Positions 46,368-58,600 of a DNA stretch of 64,000 bases are shown one piece after another (position 1 is the stretch's first letter; each line of letters begins with the position of its first letter). The notes under the pieces were generated by a model, which was not told where the DNA came from, did not search any database, and saw nothing but the letters and a program-made list of their open reading frames with translations. The DNA comes from Rhynchosporium graminicola (lineage: Eukaryota; Ascomycota; Leotiomycetes; Helotiales; Ploettnerulaceae), in assembly GCA_900074885.1 (NCBI GenBank), contig FJUW01000007.1:920704-984703 (forward strand), written 5' to 3'. A program made the position numbers and the translations under genes.

Positions 46368-49034
46368 TCAGTATCTGCCACGAGAATCAAAGTACTGATC
46401 ACCCGGGCGAGCGCGATAGTCTTCGAACTGGGGGCTATGACGAACAGAGCGAGCAGCATGACGAGAGTCAAAACGTGGAGACTCACGGGGATCAGAGCGC
46501 GGTTCAGTACCGGGAGCACCACGAAATCCAGAGCGAGAATCATTGCCTGGTCCAGGACCATAACCAGAGCGGACGACATCATGATATTCATCCCGACGAG
46601 AACCTCCCGAGTTCTCGTATTTAGGTCTGTAGGTATCGCAAGAGTTGCTAGCGGAAGGAGGAGGAGCGTCACGAGGAGGTGGAGGAGATTGGCGACGAGG
46701 ACCTCTGTAGCTCAGTGAAGGACCACTGTTCCAACCAGCAGGACCTGTAGGAGGATTAGTGCCGATTCTGTCACTTAAGTTGTGGTTGGCGGCGGAGACC
46801 TTCCGAGGGACGTTTAAAGGCGTGCTGTTGAGCGAGGAGGTATTGAATCCAGTAGGCTTTGGCGGAAGGCTATTTTTCAAGACACGGCTGTTTTTGTCCG
46901 CCGGGGTCGATTGCCCAGAGGCACAATTGTTTTGAGTTGGCTTTGTGGATGATACCTTGAAATCAATTGATGGTTTTTGAGGAGTGTTATAGGTAGAAGA
47001 GCTAGTAACACCACTGGGTCCTGTATAGCCACAATCGGCGATTCCAGATCCTTGGTATCCAGGAGGACCACCTGAGATTAACTTTGTAGACATGTTGCCA
47101 TCAGTTCCGGAGACCTTGCGAATAACAGGATACGAATTGGCACCAGTAGCAGCAGCCTTCACGCGCGTGTGTCCAGAAGACCAATCTGCAATGACATTGA
47201 GAACACCGGCGAGGCCAGTCGGTCCGACTGCTGGTGCCTTATTGACTCGTGGAGAGACTGGAGCCGCATTCTCCTTCTGCTTGGAAGACAACTCAAGTCC
47301 AATCCGACTCTCCTGCCACTCCTTGGAGTATTTCTGGGGTTCTGGAGCACTCTTGTACAAGTGTGCAGTGGAGTCAACAGCCTTCTTCTCGTAATTTCCC
47401 ATGAATGCTTCTCTTGCCCTGAAGGGTAATCCTGGAGTGGTACCAGAGGCATAGGATTTGTGAGTTGGTGTTCCACCTGGGCCATAGATTGGAAATCTGG
47501 CTGAATCTGCGCGGGGTCCCATAGGGGTAGCTGGCTTCTTGGTCGGTGTACCGTGCGAAAGCGAAATTTTGGGGGGACCATATCCATTGCAGACTTCAGC
47601 ACTGGTCTTCGGGTATCCTGCTGGTTTCACTGGTGTCATTGGTGAGATGAAAGTTCTTGCAGCACCTCCAAAGCCCTTATTGACTTTTGTAGGCGTACCT
47701 CTCATGGCTGTACCACCCATGGAGGTATTACCGCCCTTGTTGGATCCTTGGCAGATTTCAACAGCACTGAATTCCTTCGAGACTTCTGTGCGAGTTTGCT
47801 TACCGCTCCTTGACATCAAGTTTCTGATTCCCCCAGCATGTGATTCAGGATCTGTCTTGATTATCTTATCATGGCTAGAGATGCCATTAGTCTTGGTGTT
47901 GACACTCCTAGAGATGTCATAAGTTTTGGTGATGACATTTCCTTGTCCAGCGCTTCTGCCGTTGTTCAACGAAGACCAATCCGTGCTCTCTTGACTTTCA
48001 GACTTCTTGGTAGTTCTCGTGGCTCCATCGATACGAGTGGTCTTTCCAATATCGAAAGTCGGATCGATCGAAGTGCCTGGCGTAAGTCTTGACATTGAAT
48101 CCTTGCCGTCTTCGGTCCTCGTGGAGACTGATGTCAAGTTAGCAGTACTGGCTCTATCATCGGTAGAAGTAGACCCTGGGGGATTATGTCGAACAGACTG
48201 GGTAGCAATGTAATTTGACCATGTTCCTTCTTCGGTTCGAAGCCGGCTGGACTCTCGTTCGCTGAAATCTCTAGACACTGTATTAAGCCGCTTTCTTGAC
48301 GCACTGAGAGAACGGTCAGTTGCGGTTGTCTTCATGGGGCTTGACAGGTCAACGATAACTCGAGCTTTGCGTGGAGATTGAACGGCATGAGCACCGGTAG
48401 TATTTGCGGAACGACTGATATTTGATGATGATGATGTTGTGTACGGCGTAAGCAGCCCTTGCTGAGCTTCCTTGGTGCGTATCTTGATCTTATTAAGAAT
48501 CCAAACAATATCCTCTTTGCGAGTGCCCTCATACATGTTCCCAAATCGACGACAGAACACTTCTTGCGTCTTTTCATCTGGTCCTCGAGAGAGGTAATGA
48601 CGATAGACAGCTTCAACCACTGCGAGGTAAAGTCAGCACACCGTAATGGCTCATTACCAAACCACAAAGGACCTGCCTCTCAGAGTAAATGAGTTAGGTG
48701 TTCCCTCCAGTACGACAAACTTACTATCCTGAACGGTCAAGATTAGCATGCTAGGCCTGCCATCTACAGCATGTAGCATGTAGTAACCAGAAGAATCAAC
48801 GTTCGTATTTGGTCTCTTTGAATGACCGCGACCGTCATCCTTCTGGAGCTGAACGTGCCTCTTTCCGCCAGCCATGGTGACGGTAACCCATCTTGCGCAG
48901 AGCTTCTCCGAATTAGGGCCCAGTGCGTAATGCAGCCACTCTGCTTCCACTGCTCTGAACACATTCTGGTCAAAGTCTGGTGGGTCTGGCAATTTCTTGC
49001 CGCTGGCTGTCCTAATGGTGCGTGGTGCAGCCAT
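46368..49034 (-). CDS. Large hypothetical protein, N-terminal conserved region and disordered tail
   Basis: Exons 49034-48725 and 48619-46368 give 853 aa. The 105-nt intron has GTAAGT at 48724 and ends TTACCTCGCAG. It keeps phase by rebuilding an ATG codon (VQD then MVEAVYRHYL); the reading frame through it (FTLRGRSFVVW) is an unspliced shadow. The first 160 residues look folded: FRAVEAEWLHYALGPNSEKL, WVTVTMAGGKRHVQLQ, SGYYMLHAVDGRPSM, CRRFGNMYEGTRKEDIVWIL. The rest is low complexity, rich in Ser, Thr, Pro, Gly and Lys with Arg-Ser/Arg-Asp stretches at the end (PRFDSRHAARSVRHSP), like RNA-associated or scaffold proteins. I do not recognise the family. No signal peptide or membrane segment is visible. 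The gene converges with 44691-46024. Confidence 0.8.
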
Positions 49035-52000
49035 TTTTGTGCTGTTTTTATTGTGGCTGGTAGTGTGTTGACATTGTTTGGAAACATGCGCGAGGTGCTT
49101 TATTTATACTGCCGATTGTTGGGGACTACGCGACAGGCGCTAGGTTTGTCAATAAAAAAAAAAGCCCTAACGCAGTTACCTACAGGTACCTTAAGGAAGT
49201 GAATAGAAGATTTTGCCTGATTTGACAAGGTAATAAACAGCTGAGGTATCACAGTAGAGGTGAAATACCGATCTATGTAGAGAATGGCTCTGTATTTCAC
49301 CTGGATAGAGCGACTTTTCCATCGCTCTTTCCCTAATCGGCAAGGCAACGCTGTTCACCTACCCACGCTAGGTATCTATGCCAGGAGAATAGTGGCAGAT
49401 CAAGGCAGACCGGACTCCTCGCGACAGGAGAATGATAATGTTACGAAAGCATTTCAGAGCTTCACTTGCTATTGTCTTGTGAAGACAACTTCACTTCACT
49501 AGAAACGGCCACTTTTTCCTGGCATTAATAGCCACACTTTGGCAGACACAGCTCAAGTAGGCAGCAATACAGTAACTGCGCTCTTTTTGCTTCAATACCA
49601 TTGGACTAGAACATCTTCTCCAAGGTATCTACCAAATCAACCGCGTGCTGATGTCTTGTAGTGCCGTTTCAAGGTCACTTCACTCGAACAACTTCTCGGT
49701 ATGAATAGAACATCCACACCGCCAAACACACCACTGAAGGTTCGGCGAGAAGTGAGGAGATAGCACTCGCAATGAACTTCTGCGTAGTTTGTCAGACCAG
49801 TCCCATATGAGCATCCTCCTAATAAAAAAAGCTTCACTCGAAATTTCATGGGCTAAAGCAAATTGCAATATTAATCATTGTTAACAGATTCCTCGGAAGT
49901 CGTGTTCAAAGACTAATCAAGGAACAGCGGATTCGAGATTTTTTTTCGGAGGGTATATTATGAAAGATCAAAGAATAGGTTCTGAATATTTGATGATGTG
50001 AAAGGGCATCCGAAGCTGTCCGAGTGTGCGTCTGGTGACGAGATGGACAGAAGTACAGCGCCTTAAAAAGCTTTAACTTAGCTGCTATCTAAATATAGTC
50101 CTCCCAAGCTTGCGTAAAATCAGATAACATTCGAACAATTCGAACAAGTCTGCTATGATAATTTTGTGACTTGAAATGACCTAGAGTACCGTGATGTATT
50201 GCGTTGTATGAGACACTCTACTTGAGCAGATTTAGCGGAAAAAAGCTTGCATGGCATCGATGAAGATATAATCTTTCAAAGGATACTGCAGATATTCTAT
50301 ATCATCCTCTGCTCTTGAGTTCCTCGCGCAGCCTTGCTACTCAAACAATACTCAAGTGAGGATAACCCGAGAAGCAAACATTGCAGGCAACAGCAATAGC
50401 AACCTAGTACGGAATCATTTGGGACTGTGGGATTATTCCCCATATGAAATCATAGCCAATTTCATCCTCTGGAGCCCATGGATATGCAAGCCAGACACTA
50501 AACGCATCATCTATCTACCATGCTCTTTCAGACAGAATGCCCATCTGGGCCTGCATATCATAGAGACTCATGATTTGTGCCTTGTTAAGGATACAGCATC
50601 TTAGATGTACGTCTGTTTTTCCTACTCACAAATGACGATGGTCGTTCTTTGACGTTGTTTTGGGCAGTTATTGTGCCGCCGTGATAGTACTAGGAGTTGT
50701 TGACCACGTCGAGCATAGGGCTTTGAATGTGGGTCATTGACAAAAATGCTTCTGAATAGCGGAGACTCTAAAGAAGAACAGCAACACTTTCCTTATGGAC
50801 CCAATCGAGCGACAGTTCGAGAAGAACAGTGGCATGAGTCATTACTACCAGTGCTTTCGCGGAATGGAATTAGACCCTGGGACAGAGGAGGGGGAACTAC
50901 TTTACCAAATTCTGGAAGCATCCATGTTTAGATCAAAGAGAGGTAGCCCGCAGTATCCGAAGCTATTTAATTGCTCTGGTCGAGATAACGACGAGAAGCG
51001 TTTAGAGCACACCTAGGGCTCAGACTAAAAGCAGATCTAAGGCTACAATTGTGTCTTCAAGAAGGAGCTCGTTGAGAGCTCTGCTCTTGACTCTGGCGGC
51101 GACGATGTGAACGAGCACGATAAATCACCATGTATCAAAGATTTGGGGAAACGAAGAATTCCTTGTAACCACGACACGTCTGCGGCCTCAGCACCACCCA
51201 ATTCTCTGTGCATTATAATAGTTATTCCGAGGACAACAGTCTCGAGCTCGAGTTCTAAGTTACCCGAAAGTGGATACTCGGAAAGTATAGCCATGACTAC
51301 CTATAATAGTTTCTTAGTCGGCCCTCTACTACAGTAGTTGATGCTTCGACTACCTACGATGTGCTAACCAAGAAGGTTGCGGAGACAAAACATGCGCTTG
51401 TAGCGTAAAGTGAGGCTGGCACTGGCAAGGCTTATTTCTGATGAGCCGCGCTACAATTCAGAAGTCAGCCAAACAGTGCGAGACTTCAATTGACTGATAG
51501 TCTTATGTCATGAAACTAGGTAATGTAAGGTGCATGTCTTGGTACCAGCGAAATTGCGAAGTATATTACGATCACTTGCTTGAGGCATTTCAGTGACTTC
51601 ACTGGAGATGAAGTGTGCTGTTCTCGAAGTCGCTAGACTAATCGACCAGATTCAAATGAGATTACGATGCAAAAGTGGTGTTCTGCTCTAAGATATGAAA
51701 CATGCCTGAGGACGATATAAGTACTTAATTCTTCGTGTGCAAAATGATAACGATCATGATAACCAAGGAACCAGCAAGTTGGAAGTATTCTCGAAGCAGC
51801 TTGCCGTACTCAGAGCTTCCGAAGCATCAGAATATCAAGGCTTACCGGAGGCCGCTTTGAAGCCGTAGAAATCTCAAATTGCAAGGTAATAAATGTAGTG
51901 CAATCTAAACGAAAAGTATACCTTGCATATTGAGATCAGTTTGAGGTCCTGGCTAAATGAGGCCTCGATCTGCAAATACACATTCGACATCCCGCAAATG

Positions 52001-53520
52001 GCTTTGAATAAACGGTGGCGGATCGCCATAGAGTTTCAAAGCAGCCGTTTTGGTTTGATACACGAGAAATCATTACGAAACATCCAAAGCGTGGAGTCTG
52101 GGGAGATCTGGTGGCACATTCTGACCGTCGGATTGCCCGCCGTCTGATGCATATGTTCATCTTGATTTTGAAACTCGGGATGCTGCACGTACTTTCAAGT
52201 GGCGCCGACCAACTTCTTTCTCGCTTTCAGATTGGGACGGAGAGGAATGCCTGCCTGCGCAGGAGGATTTAGCTTGTGTGAGTTGTACAATGGAAAGTAG
52301 TAGCGAGGTGTAGGTTTAGGGCATGGACTGAGCCTACGGTTTGCTACTAGATATGGCGCTTTGGGGGTCGGAGCATTTTCGCTGGTCATTAAATGCAAAA
52401 CCGGTGGGCTTTTGTATCTATACATCTGGAAACGATGTGAGATGAATAGTTTACCGTGCTGCCAGAACCTCAGAAGAGATTCTGGATGTGAGTGAGCTAT
52501 CCGAGGTCATATAACTTGAAAGTGGCTGTCTTGGCGAAGCTGACTTCCGGGTTTCAGTAAGAAGAGCTAAGTCAATTTCGTGACTTTGAATTATTTCTGG
52601 GCTAATGTCCGGAAGGATTTCCATGACATTACTATAGCATTAGAGTGAAGTCCTGGGATTGTTCCGTGACTATAAAGTCATTCCCGCAACATGAGAACAT
52701 GCCACTTCTTCTGGCAACGATAAAGAGCATAGAAAGGTATCATATATTGGAACTTATAAGTAGGTAGGTCAGAGGGTCAATTAGGATATAAATGATCTTC
52801 ATGTTTTACGAATTGAAAACAGGCTTTTTAAAAATGAATAAATAGAAAATAAGTTTCGAAAAGATTACTTTAATTTTGATAAAGACCACCACGGGGAGAT
52901 ATTCCGGAAGTTAGTGCGGGATGGTACTGGATCTGGACCGGACTTTGGGGAATTGCCGCTAAGCCTCTCTGGGATCAAGATCTCCGAAAGTTCATTTCAT
53001 TTCTCGCCATGCCCTTTTCAATTCAATAGTATTTCCACCACGATAACTCAAGCCACGACGATAACTCCTCTAGTACTTGAGCCACTTCTATATATGTTCC
53101 TAGTGATGATGATGAGTACATCTAGCATGTGCATGTGGGCCTGCATATCAGTGCTTGTCAACAGGTTGTGCAGAGAGTGAGTACCTGTAGTACAGACAGA
53201 CTTCACTGGCAGTGGCATGAAGAAAGAGCGCAATTGTGTGTAACGTGCTTTGATGGCGAAAAGTGCGAACGTGTGTTGCAAAGTCGCACACCCGTACGAG
53301 GATTTGGCCTTCTAGTATTGCTCATGATCCATACCTTACTGAGTACGTACTGTTTTGAGTCGGCTTCGTCGCAGGAGAAGCTGCCCTTGCTTAACGTTCC
53401 CCTCTCCTCCCCCATCCCCATCGCCATACCTACCTTGGAGTTATTTGTTGAAGCAGCAGAAATCCAGGGTCCTGTTGCTGTACTTTGTTCCCTTTCCCAA
53501 ACCGATGAAGGATTCACTGG

Positions 53521-53558
53521 TTCGATTCGATTCGATTGGATTGGATTGGATTGGATTG
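53521..53558. repeat. (TTCGA)n / (TTGGA)n tandem repeat
   Basis: Three TTCGA units run into five TTGGA units, a pentamer array with one variant position. Confidence 0.9.
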
Positions 53559-53804
53559 ACTTCCTCTCTGTCCGCAGAGTACTGTTCAAATTGTTTGGTA
53601 CAACACGAATGAATGATCAACCGGCAGTGGACTGCTAGTGCTGTCTGTCTGCGGTAAGGCCTGCCCCATCGAGCGTCTCCCTGGCGGCAGATGGCACCTT
53701 GCTCGAACGCTAATACAGTAGACTTCATGGGCTGAGCTATTGCCAAGATGTGCCAGCAGTCAGTCCTTGCTCTTTGTTTGTCTTCAGGCCCGCCGCCCCT
53801 GAAG

Positions 53805-53824
53805 AATGAATGAATGAATGAATG
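53805..53824. repeat. (GAAT)n microsatellite
   Basis: Five GAAT/TGAA tetramers in the gene-poor region upstream of Med15. Confidence 0.85.
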
Positions 53825-54012
53825 GCAAGAAACGAAGAGGGGATGCAAGAGAAAGGTTTGCAGATTTCACGTTATGATCGTGATAAATCTTCATAATCTT
53901 CATAATCTTGGACTGCGATTGCGAAAGATGAGTACCGCCACTCCTCCGGGCCCCAGGGCCCCATCATGCGGCGTCCAGCTTCCTCCCGCATGTCGATCAC
54001 ATCATATCAGAA

Positions 54013-54038
54013 CCCATCCCATCCCATCCCATCCCATC
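54013..54038. repeat. (CCCAT)n tandem repeat
   Basis: Five CCCAT pentamers, 50 bp before the next pentamer array. Confidence 0.9.
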
Positions 54039-54064
54039 GTGCTTCTTCAGCGTGACAAGGGTTG

Positions 54065-54097
54065 AGCTGGGCTGGGCTGGGCTGGGCTGGGCTGGCT
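54065..54097. repeat. (GGGCT)n tandem repeat
   Basis: Several GCTGG/GGGCT pentamers in a row with a partial unit at the end. Confidence 0.9.
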
Positions 54098-54721
54098 CGC
54101 TGGGCTGGTGATTGATTGCCTCTTACAAGCCTCATCGACTGACCAGACTGGCCGACTGACTGTTATCTGGCTGGCTCCAGTAGATCATCTTCACTATGTT
54201 CTAGGCGACAAGAGGAACAATGTGATTGATATCGGAGTTACAGCTTGATTTGTCCCAGCGCATAGATAAAGATGATGCTCTCCAGGAAACGGGGGCATGA
54301 AACCACCACCACGCTTTGACTTTTCACTAGCCCCCCCTTGCTTGTCTTTGGGAGGGAGTGCGAGTGCGAGTACCGTCTGGATCCGCAGATATCTGCATCC
54401 GAACCTGCATATACAGACAGCTTCCTCGTTTTTTTTTATTCCTTGAGGCTATGCGAGAACAATCGGCCTTCTGCTGGACGAAGAATTATTGGGCTCTCCA
54501 ACTACCTGGCGTAGATAGATATTAACCTGCGATAAGCAGGGCAGCCTCGACCGATTTCCGATGAGCGCACAAATGCCTGGAAGCCTGTGTATCTGGGGCG
54601 TAATTTGCCTCATTTTAGGTACGGAACCTGCCTATCTTACTTCGCTACTGGGAGCTGGGGTCCTTGTCCTTCTCGGCGTGACGCTTCTGGGAAGGAAGTA
54701 TTCTTGACAGAAGCCGGAGAC

Positions 54722-54778
54722 CAGCATCAACATCAGCATCAGCATCAGCATCAGCATCAGCATCAGCATCATCAGCAT
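54722..54778. repeat. (CAGCAT)n hexamer repeat
   Basis: Eight or so CAGCAT/CATCAG hexamers, open in several frames (His-Gln repeats on the plus strand), without an attached gene that I can support. Confidence 0.9.
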
Positions 54779-55639
54779 ATGTTCTCGGTTCAGGGGCAGC
54801 CAGATATGTATTTCAGAAGAAGACAAATAATCATACCAGCACATTAGAATGTATTGGTTGCCTTAGCCATGTAATAACATTTCCGCCTTATAATTATTCC
54901 AAGCATGGGTCGTGAATGTGGTTTAGGATAGTCCCTAATCACCTTACCTACCTACTAGTGGAAAGACTGTGCACTACCCGGCAGCACCACCTACAGCCCC
55001 CCCAGTCACCACCACCTTGCTCCCTCATTCAACCACAACAATCATCATGCTCTGGCTTCTGACTTTACTTTCACTCACCATTTCATGATGTCTAGAGAAA
55101 GACGAAGTACTTGATTCTCTAACAACTACGACTTTTTGATTGCGGCGCCGCCAGTATTCGATCGTGACAGACGCAATACCTTGCATCGGTACTCATCTCA
55201 AAGCGCCAATTTTGCTACAGTATCGTGTTTTATCTTCCGCGGCATCCTCCACAGCTCAACTGCGACTCCGATTGCACGACAATCCTCACATCCCTCGCCT
55301 CTCCGACTCAATTCTCGAAGCTCAACGACACTTGGACGACGGAGCAGTAGCACCTCAAACTGTGGGAATCGGTGACTTGGAGTGTCTAGATTTGCTCGCA
55401 ACCGACTGGCGCAACCCGGTTCACTTCATCCTCCTACATCAAGCGCACGCTGCGAACTGGACCTCACCTGATATATTCTCGTCGCGAAACTGCTTGGAGA
55501 ACATCTCGCAACCTCATGTGTACATAGGCGCCGTGACCGTTGCAAACGCTACATAATCGACGTGCTGCCATCGAACAATATCGCACGTAATCACGAATAG
55601 AGAGCGCGTCTTCCTCTGCTCACGAGGGTGGCTTCCGCC

Positions 55640-58600
55640 ATGGATCCATTCCAACAGATGGGTGGCGGCCCTAATCCGGCCCAAATCATGGCACAACAAC
55701 AGCAACAACAGCAAAGGCTGGTTCAAGGAGGAGGAGGAGGAGCAGGAGGAGGAGCAGGAGCAGGAGGTGCACAGGCACCTTCTCAAATACAGTCGATGAT
55801 CTTCTCGACACTTCAGCAACAGACAGGTGCTCTCACTGGTTGGCGAACCCAGGTGCTGCCGAACGAGCGCATGGGTCTGATTTTCAACGTGTAAGTTATA
55901 AGTTATAAGACATACTTCCCTGTAGCACTTGGTTTTGGTGGTACTGGATACTAATGTCATTGCCTCAAACCTAGAATTGGAAATCTCCGCCTCGCGAGTC
56001 AAAACCAGCCCAATCCTACAAACTTATCACGAATGATCGAGATAGCGATGAAATTCGAGAAAGATTTATTCGATAAATGTCAGAATAAGGTTCGTTCCAT
56101 CGTATACGTTCAATAGCAGTGTCACTAATGTGGTGAAGGACGTCTATAAACAAGAGGTTCAAATGAAACTCGAGCAATTATTGGAGCGACGATCACAGAA
56201 CCAGGCTAGCATGCAGCAACAGATTCATCAACAAGCTCACATGCAGGCGCAAAATCAACAAGCTCAGGCCCAACAACAAATGTTGATGAATCAAAATAAC
56301 ATGTCCGGTCAAGGCCCGAGGGTCATGCCTCCACAACCGCCCCAACAAGGCTTTTCCCATCTTCAGCGTCAGATGCAGGCCTCGCCTCTCTCAGGCCAGC
56401 AGCCGCCGCAAGCCCCTATGGGATTACCAAATCAAGGGCCCCCTCAGAACATGGCGCAAAACCAACAACAATTTGTGCCCATGCCGCAGCAGCAGAACCT
56501 CGTTGGTAGGCCTAATAATGGCCAACAGCTGACCCAACAAGATAATGCAGTCGTCAATGAACTTACTAGCAGGCTCATGGCTCAAGCTAATGAGGACGAT
56601 AAAAACAATCTGAGAGTGTCATTGCAACAGCGGATGGATCCAGCCCAACTCACCAAATACCAGGCCCAGGGTGTAGATCCTGTCTTCATATATTATCGCA
56701 ATCAAGCGATAATGAGACTTCGAAATGAGCGAGGTCGAAGCATGCAGCAAGCCCAAGCTCAGCAGCAGCAGCAACAGCAGCTACAGAATGTCCCAGTTGC
56801 ACCTCAGATGCAGCCGCAACGTTCCATGAATCCCAGTCCTATGAATGGACAAGCTCTACCACCGACATCCGGCGGCGGTAATCAAGAATTTGGATCTTTC
56901 ATGGGCAACATGGAGAACCTTGTAGCTCAGCAGCAGCAGCAAGGTGTATTGGCACAAGAAGCTGGACAGATGGTAGTACCGGCCAGTGTTCCTCCTCGGA
57001 ACGGAACACCACAACCTGGTATGGCTGGTCAGGGCATCGACATGGTACCTAATCCCAATTCAAGAGCTCAGCAACAACAGCAAATTTTCAATGCCCAGCA
57101 AATCCAACAGCAGAGAATGCAGCATGCGCAACAGCAGCAACAGCAGCATCAGACTCAGGTAAGGCTGAACGCACAGCAAAAAGCCCAACAGTCAAATGGA
57201 CTTCGAGGCCAGCCGGGTGGAATGGGTCCTGGTCCAAATCCTCCACAGCAGAGTCCTGCGATGGCAACCCTCAACGCACCACTACGAGGTCTTTCACAGC
57301 CAGTATCTCATCCAGAACCTCAAGTAAATCCCAACGCCCAATTTGGGCAGCCTTTGGATCCGCGCTTCATGCAAGGGAATCGGCCCAGCCCTGCAAATGG
57401 AATGACCTTCGCGAACATAAATCCTGCAATGCTGCAAAACATGCCCCCGGAAGCACAGCGGACGTTGGCAAACTTACCGCCGGAGAAGCTGAACGAAGTG
57501 GTTAAACAATGGCACGAAACAAGGAATGTGCAAATGAATGCTGCAAATATGGCTGGTGGCCGGCCACAGATGTCTATGCAGGGACTTGGTCAAGTCCGAC
57601 CTGGCCAGCAAATGCCACCAGGACCATTCAATCCCCAGAATGGCGGGAACCAGTTCATGATGGGGAATCCTGGACAGCGGCCTTCACAGCCAATGGCAGC
57701 GGGTATGAATCCTCAACAGCAACAACAACAACAACAACAGATGGTGTTGCAGCAGCAAATGGCCAACCTACGAGAGAATCAGATGCAACCGCGTGGACCT
57801 CAAAATGCTCCCCAGCTGGATCAGCGCACTGTACAAGGAATGGATAACATCGAAGTTCCTCAAGTTTTTCTGAATCACGCTAGCATGCCTCAAGGAAGTC
57901 CACCTGAGGTCAAAAAGTGGGGGCAACTTAAGCAGTGGGTATCACAGAATCCCATGCTCGCGGGTACGAACAGTCTCGAAGCGGTCAAACAGCTTCAGCG
58001 GATGCATTATGCGCAAGCAGTACGCAATCGGCAAGGACAGAATGGCATGCAGGCAGGTGTTCAAGGCCACTCGAGTGTGGCCCCTAACGCTCCTGTCATG
58101 GTTGCCCCAGTTGCCCCTATGAACGCAGTAAATAGTGCCAACGTGCCAGGGGCTGGTCAGATACGACAGCCTACTGCTCAGGATATTCTAACTATGCGAA
58201 CTCATCCTAGCGGTAGATTTGCTCAAGCAACCGATGATCAGATACGAACTATGTTCATGAAACAGCAACATCAGCAGCTTCAACAGCGACAAGGACACGG
58301 ACAAGAACAGGGACAAGGCCAAATGACACCGCAGCAGCATCAGCAACGTCAACAGATAATGGCTTCACAGCTAAGTCGGATGCAACAAGCTAGCGGCCAG
58401 CCTCCACATATGACTGGACAGCCGAATTTGAGCCAGGCGGGACAGGTGCAAACCAGACCTGGGCAAGTCCCTAAGCAAAATGCTGGTCCCCAGCCCAATA
58501 CCGAAACAGGAGCAGCCTTAACAAACCCTAACAGCAATCGACCAACTTCTCGAGCCCAGCCGAATGCTCGAAATGCAGCCCAGTCATCACCACCTCCCCA

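Larger units (their letters stand above)
49035..55639. other. 6.6-kb gene-poor region with clustered microsatellites
   Basis: This is the largest gap in the window. No frame on either strand shows a recognisable domain, signal peptide or consistent splice structure. The left part (49.0-52.9 kb) is of ordinary composition with scattered short frames. The right part (53.5-54.8 kb) holds five different short tandem repeats, listed below. The last 600 bp are pyrimidine-rich and look like the promoter and 5' leader of Med15. A non-coding transcript cannot be excluded from sequence alone. Confidence 0.55.

Noticed and set aside
48332..48667. Alternative frame through the intron of the disordered hypothetical gene
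   Set aside because: The spliced form with GTAAGT at 48724 and the acceptor at 48620 joins two long in-phase exons; the alternative frame ends quickly and lacks domains.
54587..54847. Frame containing a His-Gln hexamer repeat
   Set aside because: It is open only because of the CAGCAT microsatellite; no upstream or downstream coding sequence is recognisable.
49100..55600. Many short frames in the 49-55.6 kb gap
   Set aside because: None shows a domain, signal peptide, consistent introns or codon bias; calling any of them a gene is not supported.
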